The notes under the pieces were generated by a model, which saw only the letters and a list, made by a program, of their open reading frames with translations, had not been told where the DNA came from and did not search any database. The translations under genes and the position numbers were made by a program. Below, piece by piece: positions 21,891 to 31,389 of a stretch of 44,153 bases of DNA (position 1 is its first letter; each line of letters starts with the position of its first letter). This stretch comes from an uncultured Eubacteriales bacterium (GTDB lineage Bacteria > Bacillota > Clostridia > Oscillospirales > Oscillospiraceae): contig URNZ01000011.1 of the NCBI GenBank assembly GCA_900549405.1, forward strand, positions 1 to 44,153, given 5' to 3'.

Positions 21891-24134
21891 TTATTTCCCC
21901 GTGCTTCTGGCCACGTGATAGACGCCCTGGATGTTGTTCAGCTTGTTGATGACGGCGTTCAGTTCGGCCTTGTCCTGGACCTCCACCACGATGTTCACGG
22001 CGGCGTGGCCGTCGGACATGGAGCGGGCGGACAGGGCGGTCACCTTCACCTTGGCGGCGGACAGGGCCATGGCCAGGTCCAATGTCAGGCCGTCCCGGTC
22101 CTTGGCGGACAGCTCCAGGGCGGTCTTATAGTTGGGCAACTTGCTGCTGACCCAGGAGACCTTGACCCAGCGGTCTGCCTCCTCCGGCTTGCGCTTTTCC
22201 GGGGCGGCGTTGGGGCAGTCGGCCCGGTGGACGGACACGCCATAGCCCCGGGTGATAAAGCCGATGACCGGGTCGCCGGGGACGGGGGTGCAGCACTTTG
22301 CAAACTTCACCAGGCAGTTGCCCAACCCCTCCACGATGATGCCGGAGTCAGTGTGCTTGTTGGACCCGGTGAGGGGGGCCGGTTCGGTCACCGGGGCGCT
22401 CATGCCGGGGACGATAACGCTCTCCGCCGTGGTCTTGGCCGCAGCGGCGGCCTTCTCCGCCTGGAGGCGGCCCAGGCGCAGCAGCTCGTCCTTGGCCCGG
22501 GCCACGGCTTTGGTGGCGGTGGTGCCGCCGTAGCCGATGGAGGCGTACAGCTCGTCCAGGGTGCCGAAGCGGACCTTCCGCAGGATGTGGGGCAGGGCCT
22601 CCTCCGCCGTGATGGCGGACAGGGGGATCTTCATGTGCTTCAGCTCGGCCTCGAAGGCGGCCCGCCCGGTGGCGATGTTCTCCTCCCGGCGCTCCTTCTT
22701 GAACCACTGGCGGATCTTGTTCCGGGCCTCGTTAGACTTGCAGATCTTCAGCCAGTCCCGGCTGGGGCCTTTCGCGGCCTTAGAGGTCTGCACCTCCACG
22801 ATGTCGCCGTTGTGCAGGGGATAGTCAAAGGGGACCATCCTGCCGTTCACCCGGGCACCCACCATGCTGTTGCCCACGGCGGAGTGGATGTTATAGGCAA
22901 AGTCGATGGGGGTGGCCCCGGCGGGCAGACTCTTCACGTCGCCGTTGGGGGTGAAGACGAACACCTCGTCGGCGAACATATCCACCTTCAGAGTGCGGAC
23001 AAACTCCTCCGCGTCGGTGTCCTGCTGGCTCTCCAGCAGCTTGCGCACCCACTCGAACTCGTGCTCGCTGCCCAGCTGCTTGTTGGCCAGGCCCTGCTTA
23101 TACTTCCAGTGGGCGGCCACGCCGTATTCCGCCGTCTGGTGCATCTCCCAGGTGCGGATCTGCACCTCGAAGGGGATGCCCTCCCGGCCAATGACCGTGG
23201 TGTGGAGGGACTGATACATGTTGGGCTTGGGGGTGCCGATGTAGTCCTTGAAGCGGCCCAGCACGGGCTTGAACATGTCGTGGATGCAGCCCAGCACGTT
23301 ATAGCAGCCGGGGATGTCGTCCACGATGACCCGGAAGGCGTACAGGTCGAAGATCTCGTCCAGGGTCTTGTTCTGGGTGTACATCTTCCGATAGATGGAG
23401 TAGATGTGCTTCACCCGGCCATAGACGGTGGCGTGGATGCCCTCCTGAGCTAAACGCTGCTGTATTTTATGCTGGATGCCCGCCATGAACTCCTCGTGGG
23501 CGGAGGAGCGCTCGGCCAGCTCCTCCTCGATCTCTTTATAGCCCACCGGGTCCAGATAGCGCAGGGACAGGTCCTCCAGCTCCCACTTCAGCTTCTGCAT
23601 ACCTAAGCGGTGGGCGATGGGGGCATAGATCTCCATGGTCTCCAGGGATTTTTCCCGCTGCTTTTTGGGGGACTGATACTCCATGGTGCGCATGTTGTGC
23701 AGCCGGTCACAGATCTTGATGAGGATGACCCGGATGTCCTGGGCCATGGCCATGAGCATCTTGCGCAGATTCTCCATCTGCTCCTCTTCCTTGGAGACAT
23801 ACTGCACCCGGGTCAGCTTGGTGACCCCCTCCACCAGCGCGGCCACGGGCTCGCCGAACTTTTTGGCGATGTCCTGGTGGCTGGTGGGGGTGTCCTCGAT
23901 GCAGTCGTGGAGCAGGGCCGCGATGACGCTGTCCACGTCCAGCCCCAGGTCGGCCACGATCTCGGCCACGGCCAGGGGGTGGATGATATAGGGCTCGCCG
24001 CTTTTGCGCAGCTGGCCGTGGTGGGCCGTGTCGGCAAAGGTGAAGGCGTCGTACAGCCGCCTGGTGTCCAGGTTGGGGGTGTACATGGCCACCTTGTCCT
24101 CCAGGGCCTGATATCGTTCCAAAATAGGGTCCAT
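21891..24134 (-). CDS. rel: Bifunctional (p)ppGpp synthetase/hydrolase
   Basis: Rel makes and degrades the alarmone (p)ppGpp in response to amino acid starvation on the ribosome. The 747-residue, full-length protein has an HD hydrolase domain (GLDVDSVIAALLHDCIEDT, about residues 59-77, with the HD metal pair), the synthetase domain (including PKPNMYQSLHTTVIG, about 300), a TGS domain (VFVFTPNGDVKSLPAGATPI, about 395), the zinc-finger/helical region (NCLVKFAKCCTPVPGDPVIG, about 610) and a C-terminal ACT domain. Both catalytic parts look intact. GAGGAG lies 5 bases before the ATG. It sits between recJ and dtd; the apt gene often found between recJ and rel is absent. Confidence 0.97.
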   Translation of the reverse strand: MDPILERYQALEDKVAMYTPNLDTRRLYDAFTFADTAHHGQLRKSGEPYIIHPLAVAEIVADLGLDVDSVIAALLHDCIEDTPTSHQDIAKKFGEPVAALVEGVTKLTRVQYVSKEEEQMENLRKMLMAMAQDIRVILIKICDRLHNMRTMEYQSPKKQREKSLETMEIYAPIAHRLGMQKLKWELEDLSLRYLDPVGYKEIEEELAERSSAHEEFMAGIQHKIQQRLAQEGIHATVYGRVKHIYSIYRKMYTQNKTLDEIFDLYAFRVIVDDIPGCYNVLGCIHDMFKPVLGRFKDYIGTPKPNMYQSLHTTVIGREGIPFEVQIRTWEMHQTAEYGVAAHWKYKQGLANKQLGSEHEFEWVRKLLESQQDTDAEEFVRTLKVDMFADEVFVFTPNGDVKSLPAGATPIDFAYNIHSAVGNSMVGARVNGRMVPFDYPLHNGDIVEVQTSKAAKGPSRDWLKICKSNEARNKIRQWFKKERREENIATGRAAFEAELKHMKIPLSAITAEEALPHILRKVRFGTLDELYASIGYGGTTATKAVARAKDELLRLGRLQAEKAAAAAKTTAESVIVPGMSAPVTEPAPLTGSNKHTDSGIIVEGLGNCLVKFAKCCTPVPGDPVIGFITRGYGVSVHRADCPNAAPEKRKPEEADRWVKVSWVSSKLPNYKTALELSAKDRDGLTLDLAMALSAAKVKVTALSARSMSDGHAAVNIVVEVQDKAELNAVINKLNNIQGVYHVARSTGK

Positions 24135-24187
24135 ACTCTCTCCTCTCGCTGCGCCGGAAAAACCGAAATGCCTGTTTAAGTCCCGCG

Positions 24188-26251
24188 TTAAGCGCGGTCC
24201 TCCGCTGCCTGGCGCAGACGCAGCAGCAGAGCGGAGGATTCTAAGTCCACCTTGTGCTCCAGCCGGTGGAGCACCACCCGGACCCGGTCAGTCTGCCGGT
24301 CCAGGTCGATGAGGCCCCGCTCCTCCAGCACCTCCAGACACACCAGGGTGCGCACGGGGGCCTCTCTCCGGCCAACCGCCCGCCCGGCCCCCCGGGCGAT
24401 GTGGGGCAGGCTGTCCTCCATGGTCAGGGCGCTGCCGCAGCGCCGCTCCAGCCAGCGCCACAGGCCCACGAACTCCGCCCGCTGGGGCAGCAGCAGCTCG
24501 GCCTCCGCCGGGGAGAGGGCCTCCCCCCGGGAAAACTTTTCATACACGTCCCGCTCCAACTGGGCCCGGCTGGGGGCGGGGCGCAGATCCATCACCTGAA
24601 GCTGCACCGAGCGCAGCCCCCGAAACTCGTTGATCTGGGGGCAGAAGGCCACGTCCAGGCGGCTGCCCGGCTCCAGATCCAATCCGGCGCCGTCGTTGGA
24701 GAACCAGATGGCGTCCAATGGCACCCCCCGGGACTCCAGCCGCAGCTTTAAGTGCCGCCCCCGGCCCACGGCCACGGCGCTGACCACCTGGGTCCCCGGC
24801 AGCACCAGCACGGGGCGGGGGTTGCCCGCCCCCCAGGGCTCCAGCAGATCCAGCTCCTCCACCGCCGGAACAGTGAGGCTCTCGGGCAATACGGCGGCAT
24901 CCGCCTCCAGGCAGCTGGCGGCCTGCTTGGGGGCGGCCTCCACCGCCCGGCGCAGGGCGTCGGCCAGGGCGGGGATGTTCTCCTCCCGCACGGTGAAGCC
25001 CGCCGCCATGGCGTGGCCGCCAAAGCTCTCCAGCAGGGGGGCGCAGCTTTGCAGCATTTGGAACAGATTCACGCCCCCCCAGGACCGGCAGGAGCCTTTC
25101 CCCATGCCCTGGTCCAGGCAGACCATAAAGGTGGGGCAGGCGAACTGCTCGGCCAGGCGGGAGGCCACGATGCCCACCACCCCCTGGTGCCACTGCTGGT
25201 CGGCCAGGACGATGGCCCCGGACTGGGGCTGCTCCGTCAGGCGCTGGACGCACTGCTGAAAGATGTCCCCCTCGATGGTCTGGCGCTCCCGGTTCAGGTC
25301 GCACAGGGTCTGGGCCAGCGCCTCCGCCCGGTCCGGGTCCTGGGTGAGCAGCAGCTCCAGGGCCACCTCCGCCCGGCCCAGCCGCCCGGAGGCGTTGATC
25401 CGGGGGGCCAGGGCATAGCCCACGGTGACCGAGGTCATGGGCCGCTCAGAAAGGCCCGCGCATTCGATCAGCTTGGCAAAGCCCAGCCGCCGGGGCGGGT
25501 GCAGATCGTCCAGTCCCTGGCGGACGATGGTCCGGTTTTCCCCCGTCATGGGCATCACGTCGGCCACCGTGCCCACGGCGGCCAGGTCCCGATACTGCCG
25601 GAACACGGCCCCGGCTTTCTCCGGCCCCGCCACCGCCATGGCCAGCTTCAGGGCCACGCCCACCCCGGCCAGGCCCTTGAAGGGGTAGGGGCAGTCGGGC
25701 CGGTGGGGGTCCACCACCGCCGCCGCCTGGGGCAGGCGGTCTTTGCAGGCGTGGTGGTCGGTAATGACCAGGTCCACCCCCAGCTCCCGGGCATAGTCGG
25801 CCTCGTCCAGGGCGGTGATGCCGCAGTCCACCGTGATGATAAGGCCCACCCCCTGGCGGGCCTGGGCGGCCACGGCCTCGTGGTTCAGGCCATAGCCCTC
25901 CTCCAGCCGCCCGGGGATATAGGGCCGCACGTCGGCCCCCAGGCTCTGCAAAAATTGGGTCAGCAGGCAGGTGGAGGTGATGCCGTCCACGTCATAGTCG
26001 CCATAGACGGTGATGGTCTCGCCGTTCTCAACGGCCCTCCGCACCCGCTCCACGGCCCTGTCCATGTCCCGCATGAGCATGGGGTCCAGCAGGGGTTCGG
26101 CCTGGGGGGAGAGGAGCCGCCGGGCATCCTCCGGGTCCGTCACCCCCCGGGCGGACAGCACCGCCGCCAGCAGGGGAGACAGGCCGCTCTCCTCCAGGGC
26201 CCGCCGCCCGTTGGGGCAGGGGGGGGCCACGCTCCACTCCTTGAATTTCAT
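24188..26251 (-). CDS. recJ: Single-stranded-DNA exonuclease RecJ
   Basis: RecJ is a 5'-3' single-strand exonuclease of recombination and mismatch/base-excision repair. The 687-residue protein contains the DHH-family motifs ITVYGDYDVDGITSTCLL (about residues 81-98), TVDCGITALDEA (about 143), VITDHHACKDRLP (about 163) and DVMPMTGENR (about 229), then the DHHA1 motif FGGHAMAAGF (about 410) and an OB-fold C-terminal part. The extra C-terminal region (about 560-687), rich in Arg/Glu/Leu, resembles the Firmicute extension. MKFKEWSV at 26251 is taken as the start because earlier in-frame codons lack a ribosome-binding site and GAGG is just upstream. It precedes rel, as in many Gram-positives. It overlaps no repeat. 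Confidence 0.94.
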   Translation of the reverse strand: MKFKEWSVAPPCPNGRRALEESGLSPLLAAVLSARGVTDPEDARRLLSPQAEPLLDPMLMRDMDRAVERVRRAVENGETITVYGDYDVDGITSTCLLTQFLQSLGADVRPYIPGRLEEGYGLNHEAVAAQARQGVGLIITVDCGITALDEADYARELGVDLVITDHHACKDRLPQAAAVVDPHRPDCPYPFKGLAGVGVALKLAMAVAGPEKAGAVFRQYRDLAAVGTVADVMPMTGENRTIVRQGLDDLHPPRRLGFAKLIECAGLSERPMTSVTVGYALAPRINASGRLGRAEVALELLLTQDPDRAEALAQTLCDLNRERQTIEGDIFQQCVQRLTEQPQSGAIVLADQQWHQGVVGIVASRLAEQFACPTFMVCLDQGMGKGSCRSWGGVNLFQMLQSCAPLLESFGGHAMAAGFTVREENIPALADALRRAVEAAPKQAASCLEADAAVLPESLTVPAVEELDLLEPWGAGNPRPVLVLPGTQVVSAVAVGRGRHLKLRLESRGVPLDAIWFSNDGAGLDLEPGSRLDVAFCPQINEFRGLRSVQLQVMDLRPAPSRAQLERDVYEKFSRGEALSPAEAELLLPQRAEFVGLWRWLERRCGSALTMEDSLPHIARGAGRAVGRREAPVRTLVCLEVLEERGLIDLDRQTDRVRVVLHRLEHKVDLESSALLLRLRQAAEDRA

Positions 26252-26417
26252 AAGCCTCGCCCCCCTTTCTGCCCCGCCGCCCATTCCCGGGCGGTCTTCG
26301 GGTATTCTAACTTATCCATTATAGCATATTTCCCACAATTTCATCAAGCTAAAATCCCGGAAAAACCGGCTGACTGCCCACAGGGCGGGGGAGGGGGAAC
26401 GCGGCCTCTCTGCGCCC

Positions 26418-26446
26418 TTGCCCCCGTGAGGGAGACGTGGTAAAAT
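26418..26446 (+). promoter_or_regulatory. Extended -10 promoter of mnmG
   Basis: TTGCCC (26418-26423), a 17-base spacer and TAAAAT (26441-26446), with TGG directly before the -10, lie 50 bases ahead of the start codon. The same layout is seen before secG and the alanine-racemase-like gene. It also shares the recJ-mnmG divergent gap. Confidence 0.75.
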
Positions 26447-26495
26447 AATGCTAACATGGGGGTCTGTGCTCCCTGATACACCAAAAGAGGAAACG

Positions 26496-28409
26496 ATGTG
26501 TATGAACACTTACTTCGCCGGACAATTTGACGTGGCCGTGATCGGCGCGGGGCACGCGGGCATCGAGGCGGCCCTGGCCTGCGCCCGCATGGGGCTGCGC
26601 ACCCTGTGCTTCACCGTGAACCTGGACGCGGTGGGCAACATGCCCTGCAACCCCGCCATCGGCGGCACGGGGAAGGGCCACCTGGTGCGGGAGCTGGACG
26701 CCCTGGGGGGCGAGATGGGCCGGGCGGCGGACAAGGCCTGCATCCAATACCGGCTGCTGAACCGGGGGAAGGGCCCCGCCGTGTGGTCCCTGCGGGCCCA
26801 GGCGGACCGCCGGGCCTATCAGCAGGTGATGAAGCACACCCTGGAGCTTCAGGAAAACCTGTGGGTGAAGCAGGCGGAGGTGGTGGACCTGCGGGTGGAC
26901 GAGACCGGCGCGGTGTCCGCCGTGGTCACCCACACCGGGGCGGAGTATGCCGTAAAGGCCGTTGTCGTTGCCACGGGGACCTATCTGGGGGGCCGGACCA
27001 TCGTGGGAGACGTGGTCCGGGACTCCGGGCCGGACGGCCTGGCAGCGGCACTGCCCCTCACCCGGCGGCTGGTGGAGCTGGGATTGTCCATCCGCCGCTT
27101 TAAGACGGGCACGCCCCCCCGGGTGAACGCCCGCAGCGTGGACTTCTCTAAAATGGAGCTTCAGCCCGGGGACGACGAGGGGCTGGCCTTCTCCTTCCAG
27201 ACCGAGACGCCGCCGGAGAATCGGGCGGTGTGCTGGCTGACCTATACCAACGAGCGCACCCACCAGATCATCCGGGACAACCTGTCCCGCTCCCCCCTGT
27301 ACGACGGGACCATCGAGGGCGTGGGTCCCCGGTACTGCCCCTCCATCGAGACCAAGATCGTCCGCTTCCCGGACAAGGCCCGCCACCAGCTGTTCATCGA
27401 GCCCATGGGCCTGAACACCGAGGAGCTGTATATCCAGGGCTTCTCCTCCTCCATGCCCGAGCAGGTGCAGGTGGAGATGCTCCACACCATCCCCGGGTTA
27501 GAGCAGGCGGAGATGACCCGGTGCGCCTATGCCATCGAATATGACTGCGTGGACCCCACCCAATTAAAGCCCACCCTGGAGAGCAAGGTGGTCCCCGGCC
27601 TTTACGGCGCGGGGCAGTTCAACGGCTCCTCCGGCTATGAGGAGGCGGCGGTGCAGGGCTTTGTGGCCGGGGTGAACGCGGCCCTGAAGCTGCTGGGCCG
27701 CCCGCCCATGATCCTGCGCCGGGACCAGGGCTACATCGGCGTGCTGGTGGACGACCTGGTGACCAAGGGCACCAACGAGCCCTACCGCATGATGACCTCC
27801 CGCACGGAATACCGCCTGCTCCACCGCCAGGACAACGCGGACCGCCGCCTGACCCCCATCGGCTATGAGCTGGGGCTGGTGTCCAAGGAGCAGTATGAAA
27901 AGACCCTGGCCAAATACGCCGCAGCGGACCGGGAGGTCCGCCGGTTAGAGCACACCGGCGTGGCCCCGTCCCCCGCCCTGGACGCCCTGCTGGAGGCCCA
28001 CGGGGAGACGGAGGTGAAAAACGGGGCCAGATTGGCCGACCTCATCCGCCGCCCCCGGCTGAGCTATGCAGACCTGGCCCCCTTCGACCCGGACCGCCCC
28101 GCCCTGGACCCCGCCGTAGCAAGGGAGGCGGAGATCACCATCAAATACGCCGGGTATATTGACCGGCAGCTGCGCCAGGTGGAGGAGATGCGCCGCCTGG
28201 AGGACCGGGTCCTGCCCCAGGATATCGATTATCTGTCCATCCACGGCCTGCGCATGGAGGCCCGGCAGAAGCTCCAGGACATCCGCCCCCACAATTTAGG
28301 CCAGGCCAGCCGGGTGTCCGGCGTGTCCCCGGCGGACGTGGCCGTGCTGATGATCTATTTAAAGCAGGCCGAGAGCGCTCACCGGGAGCAAGAGGCCCCC
28401 AACTCATGA
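26496..28409 (+). CDS. mnmG: tRNA uridine-5-carboxymethylaminomethyl modification protein MnmG
   Basis: MnmG (GidA) is an FAD protein that, with MnmE, installs the cmnm5 group at wobble U34 of several tRNAs using methylene-tetrahydrofolate and glycine or ammonia. The 637-residue protein has the dinucleotide fold [22 protein letters not shown] (given in parts, about residues 10-31), the signature [22 protein letters not shown] (about 50-71), the cysteine-containing VDPTQLKP and [17 protein letters not shown] stretches, and a C-terminal helical domain. The ATG at 26496 has GAGG five bases upstream. An in-frame ATG two codons later is alternative. MnmE is not in the window, and rsmG, its usual neighbour, lies 24 kb away. 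The MBL gene follows with a 4-base overlap. Confidence 0.96.
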   Translation: MCMNTYFAGQFDVAVIGAGHAGIEAALACARMGLRTLCFTVNLDAVGNMPCNPAIGGTGKGHLVRELDALGGEMGRAADKACIQYRLLNRGKGPAVWSLRAQADRRAYQQVMKHTLELQENLWVKQAEVVDLRVDETGAVSAVVTHTGAEYAVKAVVVATGTYLGGRTIVGDVVRDSGPDGLAAALPLTRRLVELGLSIRRFKTGTPPRVNARSVDFSKMELQPGDDEGLAFSFQTETPPENRAVCWLTYTNERTHQIIRDNLSRSPLYDGTIEGVGPRYCPSIETKIVRFPDKARHQLFIEPMGLNTEELYIQGFSSSMPEQVQVEMLHTIPGLEQAEMTRCAYAIEYDCVDPTQLKPTLESKVVPGLYGAGQFNGSSGYEEAAVQGFVAGVNAALKLLGRPPMILRRDQGYIGVLVDDLVTKGTNEPYRMMTSRTEYRLLHRQDNADRRLTPIGYELGLVSKEQYEKTLAKYAAADREVRRLEHTGVAPSPALDALLEAHGETEVKNGARLADLIRRPRLSYADLAPFDPDRPALDPAVAREAEITIKYAGYIDRQLRQVEEMRRLEDRVLPQDIDYLSIHGLRMEARQKLQDIRPHNLGQASRVSGVSPADVAVLMIYLKQAESAHREQEAPNS

Positions 28410-29299
28410 TGAAGCTGACGCAGGTGAAGGGGAACACCTGGGTGGTGGAGGCCATGGCCCTGATCCCCTTTTACAAGCTGGATGATCGCCGGGTGATCCT
28501 GCTGGACACCGGCCTGCGGGAGGAGGGGGAGGCCATCGAAGCGACCCTCCTGAAGCACGGCCTGGAGCCGGCGGGCATTTTGTGCTCCCACGTCCACGTG
28601 GACCACTGCGGCAACAACCGGTATTTTCAGGAGAAGTACGGCATTCCCGTGGCCCTCACCCCCAGCGAGGCGGGGATGTGCCGGTCGGTCACCACCCTGA
28701 AGAGCTATTTTCTCGTCCTGTCCCCACAGACGGTGGAGCGGGAGGCCGGGTGGCTGGTCCACACCCCGGACGTGCTCCTCCCGGAGACGGAGGGGGACTT
28801 CGCTTTCGCCGGGGCGACCTTTCACATCGTCCCCACCCCGGGGCACTCCCCCGGGCACACCTCCCTGGTCACGGCGGACAACGTGTGCTACACCGGGGAC
28901 GCCATGGTCAGCCGGGAGCTGATGGGGGCCAAGCTGCCCTATCACTTCAACTACGCCCAGGCCAACGAGAGCCGGGAGCGGCTGCGGGGCCTGAATTGCG
29001 ACAAATACATCATGGCCCACCGGGACGTGTGTGGCCGGGAGGAGTTTCTGCCCCTCATCGACGACAACCGGGCGCTGATCCAGCAGCGGGCGGGGGAGAT
29101 CCTGGAGACTATCACCCGGCCCATGACCCTGGACCAGATCACCGGGGCGGTGTGCGCCCGCTATCAGCTCTTCACCAAAAAGCCCAGCCGTGCCCTGCGG
29201 TTCCAGCGGAACATCCGCCTGTTTTTGGACTTTTTGATGGACGAAGGCCTTGTGGAGCTGCGGCCTAGTAAGGGCGTGATCTGGTATTCCCGGGTGTGA
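28406..29299 (+). CDS. MBL-fold metallo-hydrolase
   Basis: This metallo-beta-lactamase-fold hydrolase has 297 residues. It carries [16 protein letters not shown] (H-x-H-x-D-H, about residues 59-74), [27 protein letters not shown] (second His and bridging Asp, about 146-172) and a late MAHRDV histidine (about 208). After residue 220 there is an extra helical domain with [20 protein letters not shown] and [20 protein letters not shown], which looks like a winged-helix-like or dimerisation module. The ATG overlaps the mnmG stop (ATGA), so it is translationally coupled to a tRNA modification enzyme. The substrate is unknown. A role in tRNA or RNA processing is only a guess from this coupling. Confidence 0.82.
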   Translation: MMKLTQVKGNTWVVEAMALIPFYKLDDRRVILLDTGLREEGEAIEATLLKHGLEPAGILCSHVHVDHCGNNRYFQEKYGIPVALTPSEAGMCRSVTTLKSYFLVLSPQTVEREAGWLVHTPDVLLPETEGDFAFAGATFHIVPTPGHSPGHTSLVTADNVCYTGDAMVSRELMGAKLPYHFNYAQANESRERLRGLNCDKYIMAHRDVCGREEFLPLIDDNRALIQQRAGEILETITRPMTLDQITGAVCARYQLFTKKPSRALRFQRNIRLFLDFLMDEGLVELRPSKGVIWYSRV

Positions 29300-29335
29300 G
29301 ACCCGCAAAACTGCGGAATTTTCCCCAATAGGGGC

Positions 29336-29364
29336 TTGCGCTGGGGAAAAAACTGTGGTATTCT
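29336..29364 (+). promoter_or_regulatory. Extended -10 promoter of secG
   Basis: TTGCGC (29336-29341), a 17-base spacer and TATTCT (29359-29364), with TGG immediately before, lie about 65 bases upstream of secG in the 131-base gap. This gap holds no other feature. Confidence 0.6.
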
Positions 29365-29430
29365 TTAATCTGCGTCCAGATGTCTGGACGGACTTTGCAA
29401 CAACCGGCCCACAGGGCTTTGAAAGGAACG

Positions 29431-29670
29431 ATGAAAGCAATGAATCTGGTAATCACGGTGATTCAGGTACTGTGTTCTCTGGTCCTGGTGGCCATCGTCA
29501 TGCTCCAGTCCGGCAAGAGCGCCGGCCTGTCCGGGGCTATCTCCGGCATGGCGGATACCTTCCTGTCCAAGAACAAGGCCAAGACCATGGACGCCAAGCT
29601 GGCCAAGGCGACCAAGTGGGTGGCCATTTTGTGGGTGATCCTCACCCTGGCCCTGTGCGTCATCCAGTAA
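29431..29670 (+). CDS. secG: Preprotein translocase subunit SecG
   Basis: SecG is the small, non-essential subunit of the SecYEG channel. The protein has two hydrophobic helices, MNLVITVIQVLCSLVLVAIVML and ATKWVAILWVILTLALCVI, joined by the family loop QSGKSAGLSGAISGMADTFL, so the assignment is firm. Three candidate starts exist. The ATG at 29431 has AGGA only 3 bases upstream, and the ATG at 29440 has the same AGGA 12 bases upstream and a more typical start MNLVITV. I list the first but cannot decide. An earlier ATG at 29380 is unlikely. The gene is single, between a promoter and a terminator. Confidence 0.93.
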   Translation: MKAMNLVITVIQVLCSLVLVAIVMLQSGKSAGLSGAISGMADTFLSKNKAKTMDAKLAKATKWVAILWVILTLALCVIQ

Positions 29671-29677
29671 GTAAGAT

Positions 29678-29713
29678 AAAAAATTCCCGTCCTTTCGGAC
29701 GGGAATTTTTTTT
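29678..29713. terminator. Bidirectional terminator between secG and pncB
   Basis: AAAAATTCCCGTCC and GGACGGGAATTTTT enclose a TTTC loop. A- and T-runs flank the stem, which fits both convergent genes. Confidence 0.93.
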
Positions 29714-29728
29714 GTCTTTCTAGGGCCT

Positions 29729-31171
29729 TCAGCCGTTGCTGCTGAGCAGCTGCTGCTTCACGTCCCACAGCTTTTGGGACAGGTCCACATAGTAGTTGTG
29801 GGGGTTTTCAAAGCGCTTGACCTCGTCCCACAGGGAGTCTACCTGGCGCTGGCAATAGGCCCGGCTGGTCTGGATATCGGGCACCTGATACACCAGCTTG
29901 CCCCCCTGGAACACGGGCACCAGCAGCTCGGTGGCATAGATGTCGGTAAAGGTCTTCTTCTTCCAGGTGGCGTCCGGGTCGAACAGCTCCAGGGGCTGGG
30001 AGAAGTCGAACTCCTCGTCGTGGAGGCAGACCAGGTCGGCCTCGGCCTTGCCGGTGTCCTTGGAGAAGATGCGGTAGACCTTTTTAAAGTGGGGGGTGGT
30101 GATCTTGGCGGGGTTCTCGCTGATCTTGATCTTGGGGATGATGTTGCCCTGGTCATCCTCGATGGCGGCCAGCTTATACACGCCGCCGAACACCGGCTCG
30201 GACCGGGAGGTGATCAGCCGCTCGCCCACGCCGAAGGCGTCGATGCGGGCGCCCTGGCGCACCAGGTCCCGGATGATATACTCGTCCAGGGCGTTGGACA
30301 CAAAGATCTTGCAGTCGGTCAGCCCCGCGTCGTCCAGCATCTTCCGGGCCTTTTGAGACAGATAGGTCAGGTCGCCGGAGTCCAGACGGATGCCGCAGCG
30401 GGTGATGCCCTGGGGCAGCAGAACCTCTTTAAAGGCCCGGATGGCATTGGGCACGCCGGATTTGAGCACATTATAGGTGTCCACCAGCAGGGTGGCGTTG
30501 TTGGGATACAGCTGGCAATAGGTCTTAAAGGCGGTGTATTCGTCGGGGAACATCTGCACCCAGGAGTGGGCCATGGTGCCCGAGGCGGGGGAGCCGTAGC
30601 GCTGGTCGGCCAGGGTGCAGGCGGTGGAGGCGCAGCCGGCGATATAGCTGGCCCGGGCGCCCAGCACGGCCCCGTCCGCCCCCTGGGCCCGGCGGGAGCC
30701 GAACTCAGACACCGGGCGGCCCTCGGCGGCCCGGACGATGCGGTTGGACTTGGTGGCGATCAGGCTCTGGTGGTTCAGGGTCAGCAGGATAAAGGTCTCC
30801 ACGAACTGGGCCTGGATGGCCGGGGCGCGGACCGTCAGAATGGGCTCGCCGGGGAAGACAGGGGTGCCCTCGGGCACGGCCCAGATGTCGCCGGTAAACT
30901 CAAAGTGCAGCAGATACTGCAAAAACTCCTCGCTGAAGCAGCCCTTGCCGCGGAGATATTCCACGTCCTCCTCGTCAAAGGTCAGGTCCTGGATATACTC
31001 CACCACCTGGGCCAGGCCCGCGGCGATGGAAAAACCGCCCTTGTCGGGCACCGAGCGGTAGAACACGTCGAAATAGCAGATCCGGTCCTTCAGTCCCGTC
31101 TGAAAATAGCCGTTGGCCATGGTCAGCTCATAAAAATCACACAGCATCGTCAGGTTTGTTTTCGCTTTCAT
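29729..31171 (-). CDS. pncB: Nicotinate phosphoribosyltransferase
   Basis: PncB joins nicotinate and PRPP, with ATP hydrolysis, to nicotinate mononucleotide for NAD salvage. The 480-residue protein has the family start LCDFYELTMANGYFQTGLKD (about residues 10-29) and the key ASGTMAHSWVQMF motif containing the phosphorylated histidine (about 187-199). The PRPP-associated GIRLDSGDLTYLSQKAR (about 260-276), IFVSNALDEYIIRDLVRQG and DAFGVGERLITS (about 310) follow. GAGGAGG is 11 bases before the ATG. It is a single transcription unit, divergent from the alanine-racemase-like gene, and its -35/-10 are clear. No NiaR-like operator could be identified by eye. Confidence 0.95.
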   Translation of the reverse strand: MKAKTNLTMLCDFYELTMANGYFQTGLKDRICYFDVFYRSVPDKGGFSIAAGLAQVVEYIQDLTFDEEDVEYLRGKGCFSEEFLQYLLHFEFTGDIWAVPEGTPVFPGEPILTVRAPAIQAQFVETFILLTLNHQSLIATKSNRIVRAAEGRPVSEFGSRRAQGADGAVLGARASYIAGCASTACTLADQRYGSPASGTMAHSWVQMFPDEYTAFKTYCQLYPNNATLLVDTYNVLKSGVPNAIRAFKEVLLPQGITRCGIRLDSGDLTYLSQKARKMLDDAGLTDCKIFVSNALDEYIIRDLVRQGARIDAFGVGERLITSRSEPVFGGVYKLAAIEDDQGNIIPKIKISENPAKITTPHFKKVYRIFSKDTGKAEADLVCLHDEEFDFSQPLELFDPDATWKKKTFTDIYATELLVPVFQGGKLVYQVPDIQTSRAYCQRQVDSLWDEVKRFENPHNYYVDLSQKLWDVKQQLLSSNG

Positions 31172-31225
31172 TCCTGAGGCCGCCTCCTCATATCAGGGGG
31201 TGACAAGACACCCCGTTTTCCCCCT

Positions 31226-31254
31226 ATTATAACCGGATTCGCGGGAAAAGGCAA
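31226..31254 (-). promoter_or_regulatory. Consensus promoter of pncB
   Basis: On the minus strand TTGCCT (31249-31254), a 17-base spacer and TATAAT (31226-31231) are followed 54 bases later by the pncB start. The -10 hexamer is perfect. Confidence 0.85.
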
Positions 31255-31272
31255 CTGTGAATTCTGTGCCCA

Positions 31273-31301
31273 TTGCCTTTTCGGGCAAAGGGTGGTAAAA
31301 T
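31273..31301 (+). promoter_or_regulatory. Extended -10 promoter of the alanine-racemase-like gene
   Basis: TTGCCT (31273-31278), a 17-base spacer and TAAAAT (31296-31301) with TGG directly upstream mirror the mnmG promoter. Its -35 lies 19 bases from that of the divergent pncB promoter, so the two cannot easily be occupied independently. Confidence 0.8.
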
Positions 31302-31389
31302 AGCCGAAAAAGGCTGTGCCCGTGCAAGTTTCACGCTGCGGGCCCTGTTCCACCGCGTCCCGACACAGAGAAAAGGGGAGTGCTGCATC

